Positions 37,111-46,414 of a stretch of DNA of 64,000 nt are shown here, one piece after another (within the stretch, counting starts at the first letter, position 1; each line of letters begins with the position of its first letter). Made by a program: the position numbers and the translations under genes. This stretch comes from Pseudohongiella nitratireducens (GTDB taxonomy: Bacteria; Pseudomonadota; Gammaproteobacteria; Pseudomonadales; Pseudohongiellaceae), in assembly GCF_001642735.1 (NCBI RefSeq), contig NZ_LWHM01000034.1:254027-318026 (forward strand), in the 5' to 3' direction. Below the pieces are notes generated by a model that was given only the letters and a program-made list of their open reading frames with translations, ran no database searches and had not been told where the DNA came from.

Positions 37111-37143
37111 CATCGGGGCCACCCCTGTTCGATGGCCCCGATG
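37111..37143. terminator. Hairpin between GT39-like and MCP genes
   Basis: Perfect 11-bp inverted repeat CATCGGGGCCA (37111-37121) with TGGCCCCGATG (37133-37143) between two convergent genes. The following T content is low on both strands. Confidence 0.6.
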
Positions 37144-37146
37144 TAT

Positions 37147-38886
37147 TTATCCCAGCTTGAATTGGGACATCATTTCATCAAGTGAGCGCAGCATTTCATT
37201 GATCTCTCGCTGATACTGCTGACACTCCAGGTAGTCATCCGTGTTCAAGCGGCCGTCACCAGCAATTTTCACACTGCTCTTGGCAATACCATCTGTCACT
37301 TCGGACTGTTGACTAACGGCGCTGGCGATATCGCGGCTACGCTCTGTAATCAGAGCGACGGAACCCAGAACCGATTCGAGCAGCTCATTAGCAGAATTAG
37401 CGGTACCAACACATTCTTTGGAGAGTGACACGCCACCATCCATCGCCGTGACGATCTGGGCGGTATTGTCCTGCAGGTTCTGGATTATGGTATTGATCTC
37501 ATGGGTTGAAGCCTGTGTTTTCTGAGCCAGGCTGCGAACTTCGTCCGCCACAACCGCAAAACCACGACCCTGTTCACCGGCTCGCGCCGCTTCAATCGCC
37601 GCATTCAGTGCCAACAGGTTGGTCTGTTCCGCGATACCCTGAATCACTTCCAGCACAGAGTGCACTTTTTCATTGTGATCGCGCATGTCGTGCACTTTCA
37701 CCTGAATATCCGTCATCGAACCTGAAAGTTGTTCAACCGAGATGCGTGTTTTGGAAACCGCATCGGTCGCTTTTTCTGTGGCTGAGTTGGCTTCACTGGC
37801 TGCATCGACACTGGTTTGTGCACCATGAGCCACATCCGCCAGCGAAGAAGACAGTTCTGTGGTCGACGACGCCAACAGCTCTGTTTCTTCCAGCTGCGAT
37901 GAAGACCGGCCAGCCGTTCTTTCAATCATCGAAGAAAAGTGTGTCGACTTTTCGGTGACATCAGCATTGGTCTGCAGGACCTGCCTGATGATATCTGACA
38001 GTTTAGACACGAAGGTGTTGAAGCTCTGCCCCATCTGGGAAATTTCATCTTCACCGTCGTCCTGCAGGCGCTGACTTAAATCTCCAGAACCCTGTGCGAT
38101 GTCATGCATGTAAGCCCGAGCCCGCATCAATGGTTGTGTGATGGAGCGGGATAATGAATAGGCAAGAACAGCCAGCACCAGCAAAATGACAGCGACGATA
38201 GCGGCAGAACGCCCGGCCCAGCTATTGAACTGTGCATTGATATCTTCTTCATACAATCCATGAATAATTACCCAGCCCCAAGGCTCAAACTGCTTGGCGT
38301 AGATAGTTTTATTCTCTGACTCCGGGTGTGCCAGCGGGTCATCGGTATAAGTCAGCAACCGATAGCCAAACTCCTGCTCCGGGTGATAGGCATATTCAGC
38401 GAAACCGGTATAGCTGCTTCCGGTATATCGCTCAATAATCTCGGTCATGGTCGGAGCAGGCTCACGATAACCGCTTTGCTCCAGGCGCTCCGCTTCCGTC
38501 ATGGTCACAGTCGAAGCCAGCGAGGCACGCACCTGCTGATCAGTATCCAGCGCGCTATCAACTCCGCGGAACGGGTGCGCCAGAATCTGGCCCAATCGAT
38601 GATAAAGCAGTAAATAGTTTCGCTCACTGACCACTGTGTTGTTGATCAGGTAACGTCCTAGTCGCTTTGCTTCGCTATCAGTCATCTCACCGCTTTGTAC
38701 CTGTTCATACAAACCCGAAAGGGCATCATGAACCATCTCTACCTGGCTGACACTGCTCTGTCGAAGCTCCTCGATGAACTGTCCCCTGGCCTGCCAAAGT
38801 AGCGAAACACTCAACCCAATGATTGACAGAACACTAATGGCAACTATAAAGCCTATGCGTGCGCGTATCGAAAATTTACTAAACAT
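37147..38886 (-). CDS. Methyl-accepting chemotaxis protein
   Basis: Transmembrane chemoreceptor, 579 residues. TM1 at about 10-30 ([20 protein letters not shown]); a periplasmic single-Cache-like sensor at about 32-225 ([33 protein letters not shown]); TM2 at about 230-250 ([19 protein letters not shown]); HAMP at about 255-310; then the MCP signalling domain with the hairpin tip [20 protein letters not shown] and [19 protein letters not shown]. The ligand is unknown; sCache sensors often bind small carboxylates. No che or flagellar genes are nearby, so it is an orphan receptor. Confidence 0.93.
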   Translation of the reverse strand: MFSKFSIRARIGFIVAISVLSIIGLSVSLLWQARGQFIEELRQSSVSQVEMVHDALSGLYEQVQSGEMTDSEAKRLGRYLINNTVVSERNYLLLYHRLGQILAHPFRGVDSALDTDQQVRASLASTVTMTEAERLEQSGYREPAPTMTEIIERYTGSSYTGFAEYAYHPEQEFGYRLLTYTDDPLAHPESENKTIYAKQFEPWGWVIIHGLYEEDINAQFNSWAGRSAAIVAVILLVLAVLAYSLSRSITQPLMRARAYMHDIAQGSGDLSQRLQDDGEDEISQMGQSFNTFVSKLSDIIRQVLQTNADVTEKSTHFSSMIERTAGRSSSQLEETELLASSTTELSSSLADVAHGAQTSVDAASEANSATEKATDAVSKTRISVEQLSGSMTDIQVKVHDMRDHNEKVHSVLEVIQGIAEQTNLLALNAAIEAARAGEQGRGFAVVADEVRSLAQKTQASTHEINTIIQNLQDNTAQIVTAMDGGVSLSKECVGTANSANELLESVLGSVALITERSRDIASAVSQQSEVTDGIAKSSVKIAGDGRLNTDDYLECQQYQREINEMLRSLDEMMSQFKLG

Positions 38887-39052
38887 GTTTCTACCCGTCT
38901 TATGCCTTATCGCTGGATGGCTACGTTGCTGTTAAGCAACTTGTAATTATCGTATCCATAGTAACGGCGGAAAGGACGGAAACATTAGTGCTTTGTCTTG
39001 AAATTATGACAGTAGGGAATTAGTCTGGAGGCTGTATTCGTAGGTATTTCAC

Positions 39053-39802
39053 ATGTATCTTGAGCATTTCGGGTTTACATCCCCTCCTTTCCAGGACACA
39101 CCAGACCAGTCTTTTTTCTGGCCACAGACTGGCGGTCATAACCTGTTTCAGCAGGTTGTTCATCATCTGCAAGACGGCACTCAACTTCAGGTCATTGTTG
39201 GGGAGCCGGGTCTGGGAAAGACCATGTTGTGCAGAAAACTGCTCAACAGTCTCCGTAGCCACCGCTCCCGCTATCAGGTTGTCTGTATGCCCTACCCCAA
39301 GTTGGCTCTGGATGACATTCTGCCCGCCAGGGAGCCGAAGAAAAGACAGCAGGTATTGATTATTGATGAAGCACAGGCACTGCCAATCATGACATTGCGG
39401 GCGATCATTGCTGCCATCGCAAGTAGCCACTCGCAACTGTCTGTGCTGCTGTTTGGGCAAACGGAGCTGCGCTATTTGCTGTCCGGCCCCATTAGTGAAC
39501 AGATACAGAGCATCCAACATCGCTTTGTAACCCTGAAATCACTGGATGCGTCTGCGACGCAGCATTATGCCCATCACCGCATCGTCCAGGCGGGCGGCGA
39601 TTTGCCCCGGGCTTTACCGGATAGCTGTCACTTACATTTACATAACCTGAGTCAGGGTGTTCCAAGAAAAATCAATTCATTAATGCGCAAAGCATTACTG
39701 CTTGCGGCCCAGGAACAAAGCCACCAGCTCACCTCACGGCATCTGAAAAATGCGGCCAGTCATGCCGTGTTTGCACGTCTTGTGGCAGAAAAACTGGTAT
39801 AG
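39053..39802 (+). CDS. MshM/ExeA-like AAA ATPase
   Basis: Small ATPase of the ExeA/GspA/MshM family. The opening MYLEHFGFTSPPFQDTPD is the family N-terminus. Walker A is GEPGLGKT at 50-57 and Walker B is VLIIDEAQAL at 101-110, with the later sensor region FVTLKSLDASATQHYAHHRI. Relatives serve MSHA pilus or type II secretion assembly, but no pilus or gsp gene lies in the window and no peptidoglycan-binding extension is present. It is 38 bp upstream of cysE on the same strand, so they may be co-transcribed. Start ATG 39053. Confidence 0.8.
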   Translation: MYLEHFGFTSPPFQDTPDQSFFWPQTGGHNLFQQVVHHLQDGTQLQVIVGEPGLGKTMLCRKLLNSLRSHRSRYQVVCMPYPKLALDDILPAREPKKRQQVLIIDEAQALPIMTLRAIIAAIASSHSQLSVLLFGQTELRYLLSGPISEQIQSIQHRFVTLKSLDASATQHYAHHRIVQAGGDLPRALPDSCHLHLHNLSQGVPRKINSLMRKALLLAAQEQSHQLTSRHLKNAASHAVFARLVAEKLV

Positions 39803-39840
39803 TGACGCCACGCTCAAACGGACAGCAGGGTTAGTTAACT

Positions 39841-40620
39841 ATGCCAGATTTTATATGGGAAACACTCCGCAAAGAGGCTCAGGACCTCATCACCCGGGAG
39901 CCCTTACTCGCCAGTCATGTGTTTGCATGCGTGCTAAGCCACCAGAGTTTATGTGCATCTCTAAGCTATCTGTTGGCGCATAAGATTGAAAATCACGTGA
40001 TGTCGGCTGTGACATTACGAGAACTGTTTGAAAAAGCCTTTGAACGCGAACCGGAAATAGTACAGTTCGCCGCTTATGACATTCAGGCAGTGGTGACCCG
40101 TGATGCGGCAACCCGTGAGTATCTGCCCGTCATCCTGTACCTGAAAGGTTTTCAATCCATCCAGGTTCATCGGCTGGCACACTATCTATGGAAACAGGGA
40201 CGCCGGGATTTAGCGCAATATCTGCAAAGCCGCAACTCAGAGGTGTTTGGCGTGGATATCCATCCGGCCTGCGTGATGGGCAAGGGAATCATGTTTGATC
40301 ATGCCACCGGTATTGTCATTGGCGAAACCACTGTCATTGATGACGATGTCTCCATCATGCAGTCCGTCACATTGGGCGGAACCGGCAACGAAGAAGGTGA
40401 TCGGCACCCAAAAATTCATTCGGGTGTACTGATTGCAGCAGGCGCCAAAGTACTGGGCAATATTGTTGTCGGCAGAAGTGCCAAAATCGGCGCCAACAGC
40501 GTGGTATTGAAAGACGTTCCACCCAACACGACGGTGGTAGGTGTACCGGCTCATAAAGTGGGACAACCTTGTAGCGACAACCCTTCCCACACCATGAACC
40601 AGTTAGTAGAGAGCGAATAA
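39841..40620 (+). CDS. cysE: Serine O-acetyltransferase
   Basis: First committed step of cysteine synthesis: acetyl-CoA plus L-serine to O-acetylserine. The 259-residue product has the N-terminal helical domain (LWETL-like FIWETLRKEAQDLITREPL; FQSIQVHRLAHYLWKQGRR) and the left-handed beta-helix of hexapeptide repeats with catalytic histidine region GIMFDHATGIVIGETTVIDD, QSVTLGGTG and the C-terminal GVPAHKVG. It is typical of the long, feedback-inhibited CysE type. It ends 12 bp from the convergent PIN-PhoH gene. Confidence 0.96.
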   Translation: MPDFIWETLRKEAQDLITREPLLASHVFACVLSHQSLCASLSYLLAHKIENHVMSAVTLRELFEKAFEREPEIVQFAAYDIQAVVTRDAATREYLPVILYLKGFQSIQVHRLAHYLWKQGRRDLAQYLQSRNSEVFGVDIHPACVMGKGIMFDHATGIVIGETTVIDDDVSIMQSVTLGGTGNEEGDRHPKIHSGVLIAAGAKVLGNIVVGRSAKIGANSVVLKDVPPNTTVVGVPAHKVGQPCSDNPSHTMNQLVESE

Positions 40621-40632
40621 CTGCCGTTGCGC

Positions 40633-42009
40633 TTACAGGTGCTCCTCGGCGTACGCGGCCAATGCGGATCTCGGCACGCCCTGGAGCTGCAGGTTTCCGC
40701 CATAAGCGAACTGTTTAAAACGTTCTGTCAGGTAGGTCAACCCAGAACTGACAGGCGTCAGATAAGGGGTGTCGATTTGCGCCAGATTACCTAGACAAAT
40801 AACTTTTGAGCCGGTGCCTGCCCGGGTCACAATGGTTTTGATCTGGTGCGGCGTCAGGTTCTGTGACTCGTCAATCAGAATCAGACTGTGTTGAAAACTC
40901 CGGCCACGGATGTAATTCAGCGATTTAAACTGCAGCGGTACTTTAGACAGCACATAATCAATGCTGCTGGCACTGTTCTCATCGTCCCAGTGCAGGGCTT
41001 CCAGGTTATCAGTAATCGCACCGAGCCAGGGTTCCATTTTTTCCGCTTCGGTGCCTGGCAGGAACCCGATATCTTCATCCAGGCCCTGTGTGCTTCTGGT
41101 GGCAATAATCCGACGATATATTTTGGATGACAACGTCATTTCGATCGCTGCCGCCAGCGCCAGAATAGTCTTGCCTGACCCGGCTGAACCGGTCAGGTTG
41201 ACCAGGTGAACATCGGGATCAAGAACCAGGTCCAATGCCATGGCCTGATACAGGTCTCTTGGCACCAGCCCCCAGGCCTCGCGATTGAGTAACTTGTTAC
41301 GATCCAGATGCTTGATCACATAATGGTCTGGCTCAATCTGTGTGACCCGGCCAATAAAATCAGCATCATCATGTAAAAACTGATTCGGAAACAGTTCCTG
41401 TTTTAGTGATTCCCTTGGAATTCGGTGGAAAGTCTCCCCCTGGTGCGTCTGCTCAGTTTCAACATCAACCTGATGCTCCCAAAAACTGCCGGGAAAGTGA
41501 ACATAGCCTTTATTAAGCTGGCCAATATCATCCAGCAACTGGTCGGTGTGATAATCCTGAGCATCAATGCCGCAGGCCCTTGCCTTTAAGCGCATGTTGA
41601 TGTCTTTGGTGACCAATACCACTTTGCGCTTAGGGTGCTTCTGACTTAGTCCGACAACGGCGTTAAGAATTTTGTTGTCGTTCAGGTGCGGGGGCAATAT
41701 TTCCGGGGTTTGGCTGGCATCACTCATCAACACTGACAAGTGACCGCTTTTTTCACCATCTGCGATGCGCTCGATGGCAACGCCTTTTTCAACATCCAGT
41801 GGTGCAGCCTTACCGAGAATCCGGTCTATTTCGCGAATCGCCTGGCGGCTGTCAGCCGCCACGGAGCCCCTGCCACTCTTCAGGCTATCCAGTTCCTCAA
41901 GAACCGTCATGGGGAGAACAACATGATGTTCGTCAAAGTTCCAGATTGCGGCGGGATCGTGTATCAGTACATTAGTATCGAGTACATAAAAAATCGATCG
42001 TATCGCCAC
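40633..42009 (-). CDS. PIN domain-PhoH family ATPase
   Basis: Two-domain PhoH2-like protein, 458 residues. The N-terminal PIN nuclease-like domain (FYVLDTNVLIHDPAAIWNF, VVLPMTVLEELDSLKSGRG, VVLVTKDINMRLKARACGID) has the conserved acidic residues. The C-terminal PhoH ATPase has Walker A LTGSAGSGKTILALAAA and Walker B SLILIDESQNLTPHQIKTIV. Family members are thought to be RNA helicase/ribonucleases. Single gene, convergent with cysE. Despite the name, nothing here ties it to the Pho regulon genes at 29-35 kb. Confidence 0.93.
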   Translation of the reverse strand: MAIRSIFYVLDTNVLIHDPAAIWNFDEHHVVLPMTVLEELDSLKSGRGSVAADSRQAIREIDRILGKAAPLDVEKGVAIERIADGEKSGHLSVLMSDASQTPEILPPHLNDNKILNAVVGLSQKHPKRKVVLVTKDINMRLKARACGIDAQDYHTDQLLDDIGQLNKGYVHFPGSFWEHQVDVETEQTHQGETFHRIPRESLKQELFPNQFLHDDADFIGRVTQIEPDHYVIKHLDRNKLLNREAWGLVPRDLYQAMALDLVLDPDVHLVNLTGSAGSGKTILALAAAIEMTLSSKIYRRIIATRSTQGLDEDIGFLPGTEAEKMEPWLGAITDNLEALHWDDENSASSIDYVLSKVPLQFKSLNYIRGRSFQHSLILIDESQNLTPHQIKTIVTRAGTGSKVICLGNLAQIDTPYLTPVSSGLTYLTERFKQFAYGGNLQLQGVPRSALAAYAEEHL

Positions 42010-42147
42010 GCTGAAACCTCTCGCTCAAGTCCCTGAAACAATTCTGACACTAAATTGTTGTCTTGACGCTAGTGTGACAGGAAGCTTGAATTGAGACAAT
42101 TACAAAAATGTCACAGGAAAATGATGCACATGAAATGCTAAGGACAG

Positions 42148-43281
42148 CTAGCTACCGACGAGCTGAATCAATACCCCGGCAGCCACAGCGGAACCAATCA
42201 CACCAGCCACGTTGGGCCCCATAGCATGCATCAGCAGGAAGTTATGTGGGTTGGCTTCTGTGCCTACTTTATTGGCAACCCTGGCAGCCATGGGAACGGC
42301 GGACACACCAGCAGCACCAATCAGTGGATTGATTTTACTGGCACTCAGCCGGTTCATCAGCTTGGCCATCAGGACACCTGAAGCGGTGCCAATCGCAAAG
42401 GCAACGATACCTAGCGCCAGAATACCCAGTGTGCTCAGGATCAGAAATTGATCAGCGACCAGCTTGGAGCCGACTGAAAGCCCAAGCAGGATAGTCACGA
42501 TATTAATCAGGGTGTTCTGGGCCGTTTTAGTGAGACGATCGACCACACCGGACTCTTTCATCAAGTTACCTAGGCAAAACATGCCAAGTAATGGCGCCGC
42601 ACTGGGTATAACCAATGCGACCAGCAGCAACAGTGTCAGGGGGAAAAGAATTTTCTCGCGCTGTGAAACAGGGCGCAGCTGCTTCATCTCGATCTTGCGC
42701 TCCTGCTCTGTGGTCAGAGCACGCATGATCGGGGGCTGGATCAGAGGCACCAGCGCCATGTAGGAGTATGCCGAAACGGCGATAGGCCCTAATAGCTCAG
42801 GAGCCAGGATACCGGCAACATATATTGCAGTCGGCCCATCAGCTCCGCCAATGATCCCGATAGCAGCAGCTTGTTGCAGACTGAAATCCAGAATACCGAA
42901 ATCACTCAGCACCACCGCGCCGAGCACAGTGGCAAAAATGCCAAACTGGGCAGCAGCACCAAGTAACAGCGTTTTGGGGTTGGCCAGCAAAGGGCCGAAA
43001 TCCGTAAGTGCACCAACGCCCAAAAAGATCAGCAGTGGGAAAACACCGGTACTCAGCCCCATATCGTAGAACTGCGCCAGCACACCATCACCAACAGCGA
43101 TGTCTACACCGGGAATATTGGCAAGAATACCGCCAAAGCCAATAGGTAATAACAGCAACGGTTCGAACTTTTTAACAATGGCCAGGTAAAGCAATACCAG
43201 ACCCACCAGTATCATAATGAACTGATCCAGGTGGATCTGATATATACCTGTGGCTTGCCACAGTTCGTTCAGTTGCGACAT
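42148..43281 (-). CDS. oadB: Oxaloacetate decarboxylase beta subunit (Na+ pump)
   Basis: Integral membrane subunit that decarboxylates the carboxybiotin and exports Na+. At 377 residues it has the usual ~10 helices, with signature [20 protein letters not shown], containing the aspartate of the Na+/H+ site (GGADGPT), and the conserved C-terminal [20 protein letters not shown]. It begins 6 bp after the oadA stop in the gene order oadG-oadA-oadB. This complex couples oxaloacetate decarboxylation to Na+ export, consistent with a marine or salt-exposed life style. Confidence 0.95.
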   Translation of the reverse strand: MSQLNELWQATGIYQIHLDQFIMILVGLVLLYLAIVKKFEPLLLLPIGFGGILANIPGVDIAVGDGVLAQFYDMGLSTGVFPLLIFLGVGALTDFGPLLANPKTLLLGAAAQFGIFATVLGAVVLSDFGILDFSLQQAAAIGIIGGADGPTAIYVAGILAPELLGPIAVSAYSYMALVPLIQPPIMRALTTEQERKIEMKQLRPVSQREKILFPLTLLLLVALVIPSAAPLLGMFCLGNLMKESGVVDRLTKTAQNTLINIVTILLGLSVGSKLVADQFLILSTLGILALGIVAFAIGTASGVLMAKLMNRLSASKINPLIGAAGVSAVPMAARVANKVGTEANPHNFLLMHAMGPNVAGVIGSAVAAGVLIQLVGS

Positions 43282-43287
43282 CCCCAG

Positions 43288-45126
43288 TTAACCCAAGGTA
43301 ACCAGCGCATCTCCAGACTCAACCGCGTCGCCATCGCTGACATGTACAGACTGCACAGTGCCTTCACGATCACTTTTGATTTCGGTTTCCATCTTCATGG
43401 CTTCTACGACTAATAATACATCACCTTCTGACACCGACTCACCGGGTTTTACAAACACTTTGTGAACGATACCAGACAAAGGAGCGGCAATTGCTTGACC
43501 ACCGGCGGCAGGTGCTGGCTCAGTGGCCTGAGCTGGCTGGGGGGCTGCCTGAGCAGGCTGTCCCTGTCCTGATGCGGCTGCTTGTTGCTTGACAGCCTCA
43601 AACTGGCTGACATCGCCGCCTTCGCTGACACGCACCAGATATGTTCGGCTGTCGACTTCTACCGTATAAACACCGCCTTGCTTGTTCTGGTTGCTTTCGG
43701 CTGCCTTAGTCTCTTTATCACTTTCTTTTTCGATTTCCGGCACAGGCTCAAATGCATCCGGATTATCGCGGTTCATAAAGAACTTCAGTGCTGTGTGCGG
43801 GAACAAGGCGTAAGACAAAGTATCATCGATTTCATTTTTGATCTCGAAGTCTTTCTCTTTAGACAGTGCCAGCAGATCTTCCTTGATGGAATCGAACTCC
43901 GGTTCCAGCAATTCAGCGGGGCGACAAGTAATCGGTTTACCACCAGCAAGCACGCGTTCTTGCAGTTCCTGGTTGACCTTAGCCGGTGTCGCACCGTATT
44001 CACCTTTCAAGACACCTTCTGTTTCCTTGGTAATCGTTTTGTATCGCTCACCACTGAGCACATTCAACACAGATTGCGTACCCACAATCTGAGAAGTCGG
44101 GGTCACCAGGGGAATGAAGCCCAGATCTTCACGAACACGCGGAATCTCTTCCAGCACTTCGTCCATACGATCCGTCGCTTTTTGCTCACGCAGCTGATTC
44201 TCGAGGTTGGTTAACATACCGCCAGGAACCTGAGCTACCAGGATTCGAGAATCGATGCCTTTCAGCGAGCCTTCAAATTTAGCGTACTTCATGCGAATTT
44301 CGCGGAAGTAAGACGCTATTTCCTCAAGCAGGACAATGTTCAGGCCAGTATCGCGTTCCGTTCCCTCAAGCATGGCCACCATGGTTTCTGTCGGCGTGTG
44401 GCCATAAGTCAGACTCATGGAAGAAATCGCTGTATCAAGGTTATCGATGCCTGCTTCCACTGCTTTGATGTAAGTCGCCGTAGAAAGACCGGTTGTGGCA
44501 TGACACTGCATGTGAACAGGAATAGAAATGGTTTTCTTCAGGTTGCTGATCAATTCGTATGCGGTATATGGCGCTAGCAATCCGGCCATATCCTTAATAC
44601 ACAGCGAATCTGCCCCCATCTCTTCGATCTGCTTGGCCATATTCAGCCAGCTATCGAGCGTGTGTACAGGACTGACGGTATAAGACATCGTGCCCTGGGC
44701 GTGCTTTTCATGTTTCTTTACTGACCTGATCGCTGTTTCCAGGTTGCGCACATCATTCATGGCATCAAACACACGGAAGACGTCTACACCGTTAACGGCG
44801 GCACGTTCTACGAAACGATCAACGATATCATCAGCATAGTGACGATATCCGAGAATATTCTGACCACGAAACAGCATTTGCTGAGGCGTATTGGGCATCG
44901 CCTCTTTCAATTTTCTGATTCGCTCCCATGGGTCTTCGCCCAGGTAACGGATACAGGCATCAAACGTCGCCCCGCCCCAGGACTCAACTGCCCAGAATCC
45001 TACCTGATCGAGCTTTTCGGCGATTGGCAACATATCATCAAGCCGCATCCGCGTAGCCAGCAACGACTGGTGCGCATCACGCAAGATGACGTCTGTAATC
45101 GCCAATGGTTTTTTAGCATTGCTCAT
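43288..45126 (-). CDS. oadA: Oxaloacetate decarboxylase alpha subunit (biotin carrier)
   Basis: Carboxyltransferase subunit, 612 residues. The TIM-barrel domain begins [19 protein letters not shown] (metal-binding RDAHQS). It includes [17 protein letters not shown] and the later [19 protein letters not shown] with metal histidines. A PYC/OADA domain and an Ala/Pro/Gln-rich linker (about 525-545) follow, then a C-terminal biotinyl domain with [12 protein letters not shown], where the central lysine carries biotin. Length and domain order are standard. The middle gene of oadG-oadA-oadB. Confidence 0.96.
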   Translation of the reverse strand: MSNAKKPLAITDVILRDAHQSLLATRMRLDDMLPIAEKLDQVGFWAVESWGGATFDACIRYLGEDPWERIRKLKEAMPNTPQQMLFRGQNILGYRHYADDIVDRFVERAAVNGVDVFRVFDAMNDVRNLETAIRSVKKHEKHAQGTMSYTVSPVHTLDSWLNMAKQIEEMGADSLCIKDMAGLLAPYTAYELISNLKKTISIPVHMQCHATTGLSTATYIKAVEAGIDNLDTAISSMSLTYGHTPTETMVAMLEGTERDTGLNIVLLEEIASYFREIRMKYAKFEGSLKGIDSRILVAQVPGGMLTNLENQLREQKATDRMDEVLEEIPRVREDLGFIPLVTPTSQIVGTQSVLNVLSGERYKTITKETEGVLKGEYGATPAKVNQELQERVLAGGKPITCRPAELLEPEFDSIKEDLLALSKEKDFEIKNEIDDTLSYALFPHTALKFFMNRDNPDAFEPVPEIEKESDKETKAAESNQNKQGGVYTVEVDSRTYLVRVSEGGDVSQFEAVKQQAAASGQGQPAQAAPQPAQATEPAPAAGGQAIAAPLSGIVHKVFVKPGESVSEGDVLLVVEAMKMETEIKSDREGTVQSVHVSDGDAVESGDALVTLG

Positions 45127-45232
45127 GGAACCTAACCCTTTTCAATTTCCTCTGGATGCCGGCACAACACAGCCCACCCGATGCTTTCGTGAGAAGTACT
45201 GACTCTCTCAATTCTCAGCTTTTCGAGTGCTG

Positions 45233-45526
45233 CTAGCGTTTGGAGTGGTGCAACCGGACTGCAGCGGTCACTGCCGCTACAACTTCGTTGTTTTCATCGG
45301 TGCCTAACTGACTGTCTGATCCTTGTCGTTTCTTATTCGCAGCCTTCCGGTCTGATTGCCGGTTTGACGTTTGATTGCTGCCATCCACTCCCACTGTCAG
45401 CGGAGAGAATTGGCGAACCAGCGACGACATTGCCCCTGTCAGGAACACCAGAACAATGAGAAAGATAAATACAAACCCCATTCCGAACAGGGCGAGATTC
45501 AATCCTTCCCAAAGTAAATCTGACAT
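45233..45526 (-). CDS. oadG: Oxaloacetate decarboxylase gamma subunit
   Basis: Small membrane subunit (97 residues) that helps assemble the OadABG complex and binds zinc near its C-terminus. One N-terminal transmembrane helix is evident (LNLALFGMGFVFIFLIVLVF), followed by a polar tail ending AAVTAAVRLHHSKR, whose paired histidines fit the OadG metal-site pattern. The sequence is otherwise poorly conserved, so the call relies on the helix, tail and position just upstream of oadA. Confidence 0.88.
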   Translation of the reverse strand: MSDLLWEGLNLALFGMGFVFIFLIVLVFLTGAMSSLVRQFSPLTVGVDGSNQTSNRQSDRKAANKKRQGSDSQLGTDENNEVVAAVTAAVRLHHSKR

Positions 45527-45784
45527 ACAAAATAAGCCTAAGCTATTGTCGAAGGAGCAATCATACTAAATTCGCCGGTATTCCGCTAATTTCTGTGTAG
45601 TGACGCTACAAAGCGACTCTCCGGCCAGACAGAATGAAGACAGCATGAAAGGTGCGTTAAAACAGGCATTACCCGCCACAAATCCTGTAATTTGGCTACT
45701 CTGCACCTCAGTTTATCGGTATGATGCCTAAAAAATAATCACTATTGATTTTTTATCACCAACACTTTCTGGGGACTTTCACAT

Positions 45785-46366
45785 ATGTTGCAGCTCATTT
45801 TCGGCCTGGTACTTTTCCTGGGGATTCACTCCACACTGATTTTTGCTCCATCCATAAAATCAGCCGTTGTTGCACGCAGCGGAGCGCTGACCTGGCGGGC
45901 TATCTATTCGCTATTTGCCCTGGTCGGCCTGGTACTGATCATCTTGGGCTATGGTGCCAGCCGACAATCGCCTGTGATGGTCTGGGTACCACCGAGCGGT
46001 TTGTCTCACCTGGCTCTGTTGCTGACATTGCCTGCCTTTATTCTGCTGGCAGCAGCCTATGTGCCCAACAATCACATGAAAGCCAAAATGGGACATCCCA
46101 TGTACCTGGCGATCAAAACCTGGGCCCTGGCTCATCTGCTGGCCAATGGCATGCTGGCTGACATCCTGCTATTTGGCACTTTCCTGGCCTGGGCGATTGC
46201 CGGATTCGCTGTTCGTCGCAAACAGGACCGCAAAGCAGGCACACAGTACCCTCAAGGCACAATGGGTGGCAACATCACCACTGTACTAGTCGGCATCGTA
46301 GGCTGGGCCGTTTTTGCCTTCTACCTGCACGCCCTGTTGATTGGCGTCAACCCCATGCCTATGTAA
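45785..46366 (+). CDS. NnrU-family membrane protein
   Basis: Multi-pass membrane protein of the NnrU family, first noted near nitric oxide/nitrite reduction genes; biochemical role is unclear. The 193 residues hold five or six hydrophobic segments. LILGYGASRQSPVMVW and HPMYLAIKTWALAHLLANG are family-typical; the second, with its histidines, resembles isoprenoid-methyltransferase-like heme- or metal-interacting motifs. No denitrification gene is in the window. Single gene, convergent with the CBM9-type gene. Confidence 0.87.
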   Translation: MLQLIFGLVLFLGIHSTLIFAPSIKSAVVARSGALTWRAIYSLFALVGLVLIILGYGASRQSPVMVWVPPSGLSHLALLLTLPAFILLAAAYVPNNHMKAKMGHPMYLAIKTWALAHLLANGMLADILLFGTFLAWAIAGFAVRRKQDRKAGTQYPQGTMGGNITTVLVGIVGWAVFAFYLHALLIGVNPMPM

Positions 46367-46414
46367 TCATCGTCACTGCACGCGCTATACCGTGGACAAA
46401 TGTCCTGCCCCGGA

